DNA of 26,830 nt from JAZDLC01 sp043802345 (GTDB lineage: Bacteria > Planctomycetota > B15-G4 > JADJEK01): the NCBI GenBank assembly GCA_043802345.1, contig JAZDLC010000295.1, positions 1-26,830 of the forward strand. Reading direction: 5' to 3'. The translations under genes and the position numbers were made by a program. Of the stretch, positions 1-7,922 are shown piece by piece (the stretch's first letter is position 1; each line of letters opens with the position of its first letter). Under the pieces are notes generated by a model. It ran no database searches. It was not told where the DNA came from and saw only the letters and a list, made by a program, of their open reading frames with translations.

Positions 1-91
1 TGAGCACCATGTACATCCCGGCCACGGAGGCCGCCGCCGAAACCAGCAGCGCCAATACCAGGATGGATCCACGTTCACGCAGGACTTTCAC
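1..91 (-). CDS. PilX/GspK-like minor pilin, N-terminus only (cut by window edge)
   Basis: Only the first 30 codons lie in the window. They encode a short basic leader ending RERG, followed by a hydrophobic helix (SILVLALLVSAAASVAG). This is the layout of PilX- or GspK-type minor pilins, which are processed after the Gly and prime the pilus tip. The GTG start overlaps the stop of the preceding mini-prepilin gene by four bases (GTGA), so translation is probably coupled. The rest of the protein is not visible, so the family call rests on the N-terminus and on position at the end of a pilus operon. Confidence 0.55.
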   Translation of the reverse strand, partial: MKVLRERGSILVLALLVSAAASVAGMYMVL

Positions 92-201
92 TGGTTCACC
101 AGAGCCAGGTTGTTCTCCACCGGGAACGAGACGTCCAGGACCGCCACGACCAGGATGAACTCCATCATGGTGAATCCTGCGACCCCGAATCGTCTATACA
201 C
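88..201 (-). CDS. 37-residue mini-prepilin with class III signal
   Basis: This short ORF starts at GTG and encodes MYRRFGVAG|FTMMEFILVV and 18 further residues before TGA. It has the basic leader, the Gly|Phe cleavage site, the conserved Glu at mature position 5 and the hydrophobic helix of type IV prepilins, but the mature part is only 28 residues. An Asp and a Pro sit inside the second half of the hydrophobic stretch. A GGAGAAGG-like ribosome site precedes the start, 24 bases after the gspF stop, and the stop overlaps the next start. It may be a genuine micro-pilin or a truncated pseudopilin. The intact coupling to the next gene argues that it is still translated. Confidence 0.6.
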   Translation of the reverse strand: MYRRFGVAGFTMMEFILVVAVLDVSFPVENNLALVNQ

Positions 202-225
202 TGCTTGCCTGCCTTCTCCGGGCGC

Positions 226-1446
226 CTAGTGGACTACCTTGGACATGTTGAAGATCGGCAGCATGATCGACATGGCGATGAAGCCGACCACGCCACCCAC
301 CACCACGACCATGACCGGCTCGATCAGGGAGGTGGCCTCCGAGACGGAGACTTCCGCCTCCTGGTCGTAGAACGCGCCGACCTTGACCAGCACGGCGTCC
401 AGAATGCCTCCGGACTCCCCCATGGCGGTCATCTGGACCAACGTGCCGGGGAACCAGGACTGGCCCGCCATGCCGTCGTGGATCCGGGATCCCTCCTCCA
501 CCTGCTGGCGCACGTACTCCCAGGCCTCCGAGAGACGCTGGTTCGACGAGAGATCCCGAGCCAGTTCGAGCGCGGTCATCACCGGCACGCCGCTTTCCAG
601 CAGCGCCCCCATGGTCCGCACGGAACGGGCCAGGGAGAACTTCCTGATCACCGGCCCCAGCACCGGTACCGACAGCACGAAGGTATCGAAGAACGACCGC
701 CCGGGAGCCGACCTCAGGTAGATCGCCAGCGCCGCCACCAGGACGACTGCCACGGTCACGATCTGCCAGGCGTAGTTGGTGGCAAAGTCGCCCATGCCCA
801 GCAGGATGAGGGTCGGTTTCGGCAGCACATCTTCCTTGCCTGCGTACAGGATGCGGAAGCGAGGCAGGATGAAGGTGAACAGGGTGATGACCGTCAGCAT
901 GGCCAGGCTGAGCATGACGATCGGGTAAGTCATGGCCGCCTTCATCTTCTTCTTCATCTCGTACTCGCGTTCCATCAGCGAGCAAACGCGCGTCAGCATT
1001 CCCGGCAGATCGCCCGAGGTCTCACCGGCCCGGATCAGGTGCACCGCGGAAACAGGGAAGACCTTTCGGTGGGAGGCGAGCGCGCTGGAGAGAGACTGGC
1101 CGGATTCCACCTGCTCCAGCACTTGCAGCAGTACCTCGCGCATCTTGAGCCGGTCTGCCTGCCGCGCGATGCCGTCCAAGGCCACGGCGATCGGGACCCC
1201 CGCGCTGATCATCACCGAGAGTTGGGAGAAGAAGAACATCTTGTCCCGGTGCTTGATCGGCCCGCCCTTGGCCCGGCTCTCGTCCAGAACCGGCATGGAG
1301 CTGTTACGCCCTGACATCAGCCGGGACGCCTTCCGGTGGGTGCTGAGACGCGCGGACTCGGTCGACCGGGACCGGGTTTCAGACTCGACGCGGCGCGCCG
1401 GACCGGCCCGGACTGTTTCCACGCGTTGTCCGACCTTGGTTTTCAT
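226..1446 (-). CDS. gspF: GspF/PilC-family inner-membrane platform protein
   Basis: 406 residues; the ATG overlaps the gspE stop as ATGA. A long basic, Arg/Ser-rich N-terminal tail (about 60 residues) precedes the first T2SSF domain (KMFFFSQLSVMISAGVPIAVAL). A second copy follows near residue 270 (FSLARSVRTMGALLESGVPV). Hydrophobic segments lie around residues 165-190, 210-235 and at the C-terminus (PVMVVVVGGVVGFIAMSIML). The family forms the inner-membrane platform that couples the cytoplasmic ATPase to pilin extrusion. The duplicated domain with three membrane segments and the place directly after the ATPase gene make the call secure. Whether the machine builds a pilus or secretes cannot be read from this protein. 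Confidence 0.95.
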   Translation of the reverse strand: MKTKVGQRVETVRAGPARRVESETRSRSTESARLSTHRKASRLMSGRNSSMPVLDESRAKGGPIKHRDKMFFFSQLSVMISAGVPIAVALDGIARQADRLKMREVLLQVLEQVESGQSLSSALASHRKVFPVSAVHLIRAGETSGDLPGMLTRVCSLMEREYEMKKKMKAAMTYPIVMLSLAMLTVITLFTFILPRFRILYAGKEDVLPKPTLILLGMGDFATNYAWQIVTVAVVLVAALAIYLRSAPGRSFFDTFVLSVPVLGPVIRKFSLARSVRTMGALLESGVPVMTALELARDLSSNQRLSEAWEYVRQQVEEGSRIHDGMAGQSWFPGTLVQMTAMGESGGILDAVLVKVGAFYDQEAEVSVSEATSLIEPVMVVVVGGVVGFIAMSIMLPIFNMSKVVH

Positions 1447-3146
1447 TCGGTCACTCTCAGGACTTCCTGGGGCGTGGTGATCCCCTCGCTCGCCTTGGCA
1501 ATACCGTCCGCGAACAGGCTCCTTACGCCGGACTCTCGCGCCCTGCGGCGCAGCTGTTGAAGATCGGCGCCCGCGGAGACCAGATCCCTGAATTCGTCGT
1601 CGAGGCAGAGCAGTTCGAAGATGCCGATCCGTCCGGAATAACCGGTGTTCTGACACTTGCCGCAGCCCACGCCCTCGAACAGTTCTGCGACATTGAAGCC
1701 GGCCTGCTTGAGCCGCTCCGCGGTTCCCTGGGGAGGCACGAACGGCTGCTTGCAGGAGACACAGATCTTTCTCACAAGCCGTTGTGCCAGAACGGCTTGC
1801 AGGGACGCCGCCAGCAGATACGGCTCCACGTTCATGTTCGCCAGCCGGCTGACGGCGCTGGGGGCGTCGTTGGTGTGCAGCGTGGACAGAACGAGATGCC
1901 CGGTGAGCGACGCCTGGACAGCCATGTTGGCCGTGTCCTCATCCCGGATCTCGCCCACCATGATCACGTCCGGGTCCTGCCGCAGCAGGGACCTGAGAGC
2001 CGACGAGAAGGTCATTCCGATCTTGGCATTGGTCTGGACCTGGTTGATCCCCTTGATGTTGAACTCGACCGGGTTCTCGACGGTGCAGATGTTCAGTCCC
2101 GGGTCCTTGATTCTCGAGAGCACGGAATAAAGCGTGGTGCTCTTGCCGCTGCCGGTCGGCCCCGTGACCAGCAGCAAGCCGTTCGGCCTGCGGATCTGGC
2201 TGTCGAGCTGCACCAACAGTTCCCGCCCGACACCGATCGCCTCCAAGTCGAGCAGCATCGCATCCTTGTCGAGGATCCGGATCACCACCTTCTCGCCGTA
2301 CTGGCACGGCAGGGTCGAAACCCGCAGGTCAACCGCGCGTCGCTGGAAGACCACTCGCAGCCGGCCATCCTGCGGCAGCCTGCGCTCGCTGATGTCGAGG
2401 CTCGCCATCACCTTGATGCGCGACACCATGGCCGCGTGCAGCGATTTTGGCGGGGTCAGCACCTGGCGCAGGACTCCGTCGATGCGGTTGCGCACCCTGA
2501 GTTCGCTTTCATCCAGCTCGATGTGGATGTCGCTGGCGCCGTCGCTCACGGCCCTGTAGATGACGAAGTTGACCAGGCGCACGACGGGAGAGAGCTCGCT
2601 GATCTCCTCCATGCTGTCGAGTTCGTCCGACCTCTCCTCGACAATTTGCACATCCGCGTCTTCGAGATCCTCGATGATGTCGTCAATGCCGAACGCCTGC
2701 GACACCCTGAGCCGGTTCTGGATCGCCTCCAGGATGTTCTTCTGGGAGGTCAGCACCGCCTGCACCCGGCCGCCCACCAGCCGGCGAATCTCGTCCAGCA
2801 CGAAAATGTTCGTTGGATCGGCGATGGCGACGGTGGTGGTGTCTTCCACCCGGAACATGGGACAGACGAAGTTCTTCTCCAGGAAGCGCTGGGGAAACGC
2901 GTCGAAGATGTGGTGGTCCACCAGGTAACGGTTCAGCTTGACCGATGGGAGCGAGTACTGCCTGGCCAGGCTCTCCACGAGGTCCGCCTCGCCCAGGGCT
3001 CCCTGGCGCAGGAGGATCTCGCCCAGCCTCTCGCCACCCGACTTGGCCTGCTCGTCGAGGGCCAGGTCCAACTGCTGCTGGGTGATCTTGCCGCTGTCGA
3101 TCAGCAGTCGCCCCAACAGCGCGGGGGCCGAGACCGCGGTGCTCAT
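1443..3146 (-). CDS. gspE: GspE/PilB/MshE-type assembly ATPase with MshEN-like N-terminus
   Basis: 567 residues, ATG start overlapping the STAS gene stop. The N-terminus has two tandem 24-residue units, 10-33 (LLGRLLIDSG...LDEQ) and 40-63 (RLGEILLRQG...LARQ), fitting the MshEN c-di-GMP-binding pattern RLGxxLxxxGxI(x4)L(x5)Q. The first unit has Leu in place of the initial Arg. The motor domain follows: Walker A GPTGSGKST at 329-337, Asp box around 347-361, Walker B DPDVIMVGEI at 391-400, and a His box near 415-425. A zinc-type tetracysteine comes next (C462, C465, C495, C498). The tetracysteine and the N-domain indicate an assembly (PilB/GspE/MshE) rather than a retraction (PilT) ATPase. No pilT is present in the window. 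Confidence 0.95.
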   Translation of the reverse strand: MSTAVSAPALLGRLLIDSGKITQQQLDLALDEQAKSGGERLGEILLRQGALGEADLVESLARQYSLPSVKLNRYLVDHHIFDAFPQRFLEKNFVCPMFRVEDTTTVAIADPTNIFVLDEIRRLVGGRVQAVLTSQKNILEAIQNRLRVSQAFGIDDIIEDLEDADVQIVEERSDELDSMEEISELSPVVRLVNFVIYRAVSDGASDIHIELDESELRVRNRIDGVLRQVLTPPKSLHAAMVSRIKVMASLDISERRLPQDGRLRVVFQRRAVDLRVSTLPCQYGEKVVIRILDKDAMLLDLEAIGVGRELLVQLDSQIRRPNGLLLVTGPTGSGKSTTLYSVLSRIKDPGLNICTVENPVEFNIKGINQVQTNAKIGMTFSSALRSLLRQDPDVIMVGEIRDEDTANMAVQASLTGHLVLSTLHTNDAPSAVSRLANMNVEPYLLAASLQAVLAQRLVRKICVSCKQPFVPPQGTAERLKQAGFNVAELFEGVGCGKCQNTGYSGRIGIFELLCLDDEFRDLVSAGADLQQLRRRARESGVRSLFADGIAKASEGITTPQEVLRVTE

Positions 3147-3490
3147 CGGTGCCTCCCGGCCATCGCCATGACCGCGTCTTCCACGGTCAGGTAATGCTCG
3201 ATGGCGCTCTCGAGCCGCGTCACCCGCAACGTCGTGGCGCAGTCCGCTCCCAGGTGGGTCAGCGCGAACCGGGCGCCCTGAGACGCGGCCGCGCGGGTCA
3301 GGGCCAGCATCAGTTCGAGACCGACACTGTCGAAGCAGTGGACCTTTCCGCAGTGCAGCACGAGGAAACGTTCGCCCATCTCGAGCTTCTCGATCGCCCA
3401 TGCCTCCAGGTCGGGCGACACGTCCCGGTCGATCGCGCTCTCGACCCGGCGCACCACCACCGCGCCGACTCTTTCCTCAATGCTGCGCAT
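3143..3490 (-). CDS. Single-domain STAS protein (anti-anti-sigma-like)
   Basis: 115 residues, a complete STAS fold pattern. The phosphoacceptor loop HCFDSVGLELM matches the DSSGL motif of SpoIIAA, so Ser55 would be the regulatory phosphorylation site. STAS proteins are usually switched by serine kinases and bind partner proteins. No SpoIIAB/RsbW-type kinase or PP2C phosphatase is visible in the window, so its partner is unknown. The gene overlaps the degenerate GGDEF gene by 14 bases and the gspE start by four, placing it between the signalling proteins and the ATPase. A role in passing a signal to the pilus machine is inference from position. Confidence 0.85.
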   Translation of the reverse strand: MRSIEERVGAVVVRRVESAIDRDVSPDLEAWAIEKLEMGERFLVLHCGKVHCFDSVGLELMLALTRAAASQGARFALTHLGADCATTLRVTRLESAIEHYLTVEDAVMAMAGRHR

Positions 3491-4877
3491 ACTGCCCCTC
3501 CGCGCGCCGGGCCTTCTGTTCGACGGCGAGCGCCTGTTCCGCGGTGTTGGTCAGCATGTCCACCGATCCAGCGGAGGCCGCCGCCACGCCGACGGAAATC
3601 GACAGGGGCCCCGCAAGCCCCTCCGGGCCGGCACAGATCGACATCGGCACTCTTCTTTTCAGCTGACCGGCCAGCTCGCTCGCCGCCTCGATGCGGTGGC
3701 CGGGCAGGACCACCAGCAGCGTGGCTCCGCCGTATCTCCCGACCCTGCCATCCACTCCCACTTCCATGGAGACCAGCCGGGCCATGGATGAGATGACCCG
3801 GTCGCCGGCCCGCCGGCCGTACGACTCGTTGACCCTGCGAACACCGTCGGCTGCCACCAGCAGCACGGCCGCCGGTCCTCGCACGAGGCTCTCTTCCAGC
3901 ACCGATCGAATCGTGTCGAGATCAACCAGCCCGGTGAGCGGGTCGTACTTGCTTTGCTCCTCACAGCGCACCCAGAGCCTCGCCCCCGACAGGGCCAGGC
4001 CGCACGCCGCGGCGAGGATGTTCAGCAGATCGGAACTGTTCCTCCTCTCCGAGGCCGGACTGGACGTCAGCAGCACTCCCGTGAGCATGGCCCGGTCGAA
4101 CACCGGCGCCGCCAGGGAGATGTCCGGGTCGGCGACGCCGAACGTCTGGTCCACTTCCTTGTCTCCACTGCCGCGCGCCAACGGCACCCGCCGCCTGTGG
4201 GTGAGCTGGAGCAGCGGATCGTTGCTGCCCACGTCGGCCCCGGCCAGTTCGCCATGAAGCTGCCTGCCCGGAAGGAAACGATTCGCGCCCCGATCGTGCG
4301 GATGGAACACGGCACGGTCCACCTCGAGCAGTTCGCAAATGCCGGCCAGCGTCGACTCGATCACCCTCGGCTCCAGGAGAGAGGTGGCAATCCGATCCAC
4401 GGCAGCCCGGAGTCTCTCGCCGTCACGGCCGCCTGAGGATGGCACCGCCGGGGCAGCCACGGCCTCCCGGGCCGCGCTTCGTTCCCGCGCGCCGTCTTGC
4501 TGCGCCCTCTTGAGCCGGTACAGTTCCCGGCGCAGCTCCACTGCAGAGCGCTCGCCCTCTTCCGCGGCCAGCCGCCTTCTCTCGAGCGTCCTCCCGAAGA
4601 GGAAACCCGATCCCGCCAGGCCGGCACAGGCCGCGAGCATCAGGACGTTCGGCTTCCCCAGTCCGCCGCTTTCGGTCAGCACGAGGCCAGCTCCCGCGAG
4701 CAGGCCGAGCAGCCCCCCAGGCCAGGGCCCGTGGCTTGCCGCGTAGTAGAAGACGAACACCGAACAGGCGACGGCCGCCAGCACCAGCGACAGATCCCCT
4801 CCGCCCGCGAGCTGAGCCAGCGATAGAACGCCGACCACCGCGACCACGCCCGTGACCCCATCCGCGAGTCGCTTCAT
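3477..4877 (-). CDS. Membrane GAF protein with degenerate GGDEF domain
   Basis: 466 residues. About four hydrophobic segments lie in residues 8-94, then a charged coiled-coil-like linker (98-140), a GAF-like domain (about 155-300, typical LLEPRVIESTLAGICELLEVDRAVF opening) and a GGDEF fold from DPLTGL (312-317) to the end. The signature is RYGGATLL (381-388), so the catalytic Asp/Glu of GG(D/E)EF are absent. The metal-binding DxD position reads AAD (342-344). No RxxD inhibitory site precedes the signature. It is therefore probably not an active diguanylate cyclase. It may bind nucleotide or act as a scaffold, as degenerate GGDEF proteins do elsewhere. The ATG overlaps the receiver gene stop by four bases. 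Confidence 0.88.
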   Translation of the reverse strand: MKRLADGVTGVVAVVGVLSLAQLAGGGDLSLVLAAVACSVFVFYYAASHGPWPGGLLGLLAGAGLVLTESGGLGKPNVLMLAACAGLAGSGFLFGRTLERRRLAAEEGERSAVELRRELYRLKRAQQDGARERSAAREAVAAPAVPSSGGRDGERLRAAVDRIATSLLEPRVIESTLAGICELLEVDRAVFHPHDRGANRFLPGRQLHGELAGADVGSNDPLLQLTHRRRVPLARGSGDKEVDQTFGVADPDISLAAPVFDRAMLTGVLLTSSPASERRNSSDLLNILAAACGLALSGARLWVRCEEQSKYDPLTGLVDLDTIRSVLEESLVRGPAAVLLVAADGVRRVNESYGRRAGDRVISSMARLVSMEVGVDGRVGRYGGATLLVVLPGHRIEAASELAGQLKRRVPMSICAGPEGLAGPLSISVGVAAASAGSVDMLTNTAEQALAVEQKARRAEGQYAQH

Positions 4878-5278
4878 GCCGGACCTACTCCCGGCGAGCA
4901 GGGCCGCATGCCCAGCAGCTCGAGCGTGCTGGCCAGCAGCTCCCTGGGGCTGAACGGCTTCGTCATGAACCGCACCACGCCCAGCTCCGCCGCCAGCGAG
5001 GTGTCGATGTCCTGTTCCATGGCGGTCAGGACAATGACGGGCGTCGCCTTGAAGCGCTCGTGCTTGCGCAGCTCCCGGCAGAGGTCATAGCCGGTCATGT
5101 ACGGCATGGCGTAGTCGACGACGAGCAGGTCCGGCTCAAACTCGAGCGCCATGCGCAGGCCTTCCTCACCGTCCTTCGCCACCGCAATGTCCAGGTCCGC
5201 GGTCGACAGCTTCAATCGGACCGCATGCCGGATCGAAGGGTCGTCGTCGGCCACAAGGACTTTCCTGGTTTCACTCAT
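4874..5278 (-). CDS. Stand-alone CheY-like response regulator receiver
   Basis: 134 residues, one receiver domain and no output domain. Conserved residues are visible: the acidic triad DDD at 11-13, phosphoacceptor Asp55 (LLVVDYAMP), Thr85 (VIVLTAME) and Lys107 (FMTKPFSP). The last dozen residues form a short Pro/Gly-rich tail. Start and stop both overlap neighbours as ATGA: the histidine kinase upstream and the GAF-GGDEF protein downstream. It is the obvious phosphorylation partner of that kinase. With no DNA-binding domain it should signal by protein contact, plausibly to the pilus machinery or the degenerate GGDEF protein. Confidence 0.95.
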   Translation of the reverse strand: MSETRKVLVADDDPSIRHAVRLKLSTADLDIAVAKDGEEGLRMALEFEPDLLVVDYAMPYMTGYDLCRELRKHERFKATPVIVLTAMEQDIDTSLAAELGVVRFMTKPFSPRELLASTLELLGMRPCSPGVGPA

Positions 5279-6738
5279 CCTGCGATTCCTTCCAGACCCA
5301 CAAGTTTCGACTCATCGCTTTCCTCGGCTCGCCGCACCGGCAGCAGAATCTTGAACTCGCTTCCCTCGCCCACCTTGGAGGTAACGCTGATGCTCCCGCC
5401 ATGAGCCGTCGCCACGAAGCGGGCCAGTGGCAGACCCAGGCCGGTGCCCGTAGCCTGGAGGCCGGCGGAGTTTTCCACCCGCGTGAATTTTTCGAACACC
5501 AGGTCGAGCGCCTTCTCCGGAATGCCCACGCCGCTGTCGGCCACCGATAATTCCACGTCGCGGCCCGCCAGGCCGGCGCGAATCCGGATCCTGCCTCCCT
5601 CCTGGGTGTACTTGACGGCGTTCGAGATCAGGTTCATGAACGCCTGCTCCAGCAGGTTCCTGTCGCCGGTGACGGTCGGCACGAAGTCCGAAACCTCGAA
5701 CACGATCGTCTGCTTGCGGGCGTGGGCCAACGGAGTGACGACGTCCCGCAGATGCTCGAGAATGTCGGGCAGCGACACCGGTTGCCGCTCCATGCGGGTG
5801 ATGCCGGCCTCGAGCCGGGACAGATTCAGCAGATTCTGGATCAGCAGCGAGAGTCGTTCGGTCTCGTCCATCACCAGCTGAAGATGCTTCCGCTGATCCT
5901 CCGCCCCGTCGATGTCCCCATCAATCAGCATCTCGAGGAATGCCCTCATGGAACAGAGCGGAGTCTTCAGCTCGTGCGAGACGCTGGAGGCGAAACTCGA
6001 TTTCATCAGGTTGATCTCGACTTCGCGGGTAACGTCGGTCAGCAACACCGCCAGCGAGGCTTCGTCGTGCCCGGCGTCCGGGCTGGCCACTTCCAGGAAG
6101 CGGACCCTCAGGATCCGCCGCTCCGTCTGGTCCGAGCAGTCCACGTCCCGGCTGGCCCGGTCCTCTCGCCCGGTTCCATCCAGCCCCTTCCGAAGCGCCG
6201 CCATCAGGGACGGAGCGGCGCCCAGACCGCTCACGCTCTCTGGCAGAGCCCCCTGCTCCGGCAGGCCCAGGAACTGCCTCGCCGCCCTGTTCGCCAGGGT
6301 CGGAACGCCGCTGTCATCCACCAGCAGAACGCCGTCCGAGAGGCTCTCCAGCAGCGAGTGCAGCACCGCATGCCTGCGGGTCACGGTCCGCTGAGCCACC
6401 CGGGCACGGCGGGCCTCCGAACGGCGTGCATTCACCTCGGCAAGAAGATCGTCGAGCCGATGCCTTGCGAGCGAGGCGAATCGCCGGAGCGGTTCGGGGA
6501 GGTCGGGAAGGGGTGCTGGATCGCCGGAGGCTGCCTCACACCATTCCCGGAAGCGGGAGACGGCGCGCGAACAGCAGCGCCATCCGAACAACTGAAGCAG
6601 AACTGCCGCCAGGACCAGGCCCGCGCCCAGGATCAGCCAGGGCAGATCCGGAGCGGGTCCGGCAAGGGCGCGGGTCGCCAGGGCGGCGCCCACCACGGCG
6701 ATTGCCGTGGTGATCAGGGAGAGGAACTGGAGATTCAT
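5275..6738 (-). CDS. Membrane PAS-type sensor histidine kinase
   Basis: 487 residues. Two hydrophobic segments (about 4-26 and 33-51) anchor the protein. A helical linker, a PAS-like domain (about 124-240, opening LLESLSDGVLLVDDSG) and HisKA follow, with phospho-acceptor His255 in SVSHELKTPL. The HATPase domain has an N box at NLISNAVKYT (369-378), G1 at DSGVGIP (401-407) and G2 at GTGLGLPLA (431-439). It is therefore a complete hybrid-free class I kinase. Start ATG lies two bases after the TPR gene stop; its stop overlaps the receiver start. The small periplasmic loop suggests sensing through the membrane or the PAS domain. Confidence 0.95.
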   Translation of the reverse strand: MNLQFLSLITTAIAVVGAALATRALAGPAPDLPWLILGAGLVLAAVLLQLFGWRCCSRAVSRFREWCEAASGDPAPLPDLPEPLRRFASLARHRLDDLLAEVNARRSEARRARVAQRTVTRRHAVLHSLLESLSDGVLLVDDSGVPTLANRAARQFLGLPEQGALPESVSGLGAAPSLMAALRKGLDGTGREDRASRDVDCSDQTERRILRVRFLEVASPDAGHDEASLAVLLTDVTREVEINLMKSSFASSVSHELKTPLCSMRAFLEMLIDGDIDGAEDQRKHLQLVMDETERLSLLIQNLLNLSRLEAGITRMERQPVSLPDILEHLRDVVTPLAHARKQTIVFEVSDFVPTVTGDRNLLEQAFMNLISNAVKYTQEGGRIRIRAGLAGRDVELSVADSGVGIPEKALDLVFEKFTRVENSAGLQATGTGLGLPLARFVATAHGGSISVTSKVGEGSEFKILLPVRRAEESDESKLVGLEGIAG

Positions 6739-6740
6739 GG

Positions 6741-7922
6741 CTACTCGTCCGGTGCATCGGCTTTCACGTGCCTCCGCCTTTCGAGCAATCTGCGGCACGC
6801 GTGGTCCAACGATCCGCCTGGCTCCAGCAGCCTGACCTCCTCGGCCTCGGCCTGGGCCCGAGCCAGATCGCCGCAGGCGACGCTTGCCAATACAAGCAGC
6901 GACCGGGTGGGCACATGGGTCGGTTCCAGCTCGAGCGCCTGGGCCAGCGGGGCGAGGGCCCGCCCAGGCTTGCCGGCGGCGAGCCTCGCCCTGGCGACTC
7001 CGACCAGAGCGCTGCGCACCGAGCGGCCCGTCCGCTCGGCCGCCCGGAAGGCCGACTCAGCACCCTCGCAGTCCCCCTCGAGGAGCAAGGCCTCTCCGAG
7101 TGCCAGGCGCAACTCCGCGTCCTCGGGATACGCGGCCGAGAACTCCCGGTACTGCTTGCTGGCCTTGCTTCCCTCTCCTGCCTGGAGCAGTCCCGCCGCG
7201 AGCAACAGCCGGTCTTCCTCCGTTGGAGGCCGGCCGATTCGCTCGAGGGCGCGCATGCGATCGGTGAACTGGGACTGCTCCCCGCGGCAGAACTGGATCT
7301 GGTTCAGCTTGCGCAGCAGGTCCGGGTTCCCGGGCGAGACCTGCAAGGCGCGCAGCAGAACCTCCTCGGCCTGGTCCGAGCGGCCCGTGCTCCAGTAGTG
7401 GGAAGCCAGCAGTTCGAGACGGGCTACATCCCCGCCGTACTCCCCCTCACTCAACAGGCTGACCGCTGTCGTCTCGGCGCCGTCTTTCAACTCCAGCGCA
7501 CCCAGGACGAGGGCGGCGTCCGCGGACCCCACGCTGGCCGCTTCCCAGTAGGCCTGCCTCGCATCCCCTTCCCGGTTCTGGTCCAGCAGCGACTCCGCCA
7601 GGACCAGCCAGGCGTCGGCCCAGCCCGGCCGGAGCTGAAGAGCACGGCGAACTGTCCGCTCCGCCTCCTCGGATGAACCGCTCAGCAGGAGCGCGCGGGC
7701 CTGGAGCATCAGGGCTGCCGGCCGGTCGGGATCGACTCGCAACGCTTCTCTCGAGTTGGCAAGGGCGCCATCGATGTCGCCACGCCGGAGCGCCGCGTCA
7801 GCGAGCTTCTCGTGGAGCGTGGAGTTGCTCTGCTTCCAGGTCGCGCCCGGATTCTGCTCCGCTTCGTCGGAAGACGCGCAAGAGACAAGACAGGAGAGGA
7901 GCAGCACTCGGAATGTCTTCAC
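6741..7922 (-). CDS. TPR lipoprotein of the pilus operon (MshN/PilF-like position)
   Basis: 393 residues, GTG start overlapping the secretin stop (GTGA). The N-terminus is a lipoprotein signal with lipobox LVSC, Cys15 becoming the lipidated residue. The rest is built of tetratricopeptide-type helical pairs, clear around residues 37-70, 71-105 and 170-200, and again at 270-350. Such TPR lipoproteins (PilF/PilW, MshN) help assemble or localise the secretin in the outer membrane. The position directly after the secretin fits that job, and MSHA operons also have a TPR gene here. Exact orthology cannot be decided from sequence alone. Confidence 0.8.
   Translation of the reverse strand: MKTFRVLLLSCLVSCASSDEAEQNPGATWKQSNSTLHEKLADAALRRGDIDGALANSREALRVDPDRPAALMLQARALLLSGSSEEAERTVRRALQLRPGWADAWLVLAESLLDQNREGDARQAYWEAASVGSADAALVLGALELKDGAETTAVSLLSEGEYGGDVARLELLASHYWSTGRSDQAEEVLLRALQVSPGNPDLLRKLNQIQFCRGEQSQFTDRMRALERIGRPPTEEDRLLLAAGLLQAGEGSKASKQYREFSAAYPEDAELRLALGEALLLEGDCEGAESAFRAAERTGRSVRSALVGVARARLAAGKPGRALAPLAQALELEPTHVPTRSLLVLASVACGDLARAQAEAEEVRLLEPGGSLDHACRRLLERRRHVKADAPDE

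Noticed and set aside
1557..3194. 545-residue open frame on the plus strand
   Set aside because: It is antisense to the well-supported ATPase gene, His/Arg/Gln-rich and without any family motif; a GC-rich shadow frame.
3143..3490. STAS protein as part of a partner-switching sigma regulation module
   Set aside because: No RsbW/SpoIIAB-type kinase, PP2C phosphatase or matching sigma factor is adjacent; only the phosphoacceptor motif supports it.
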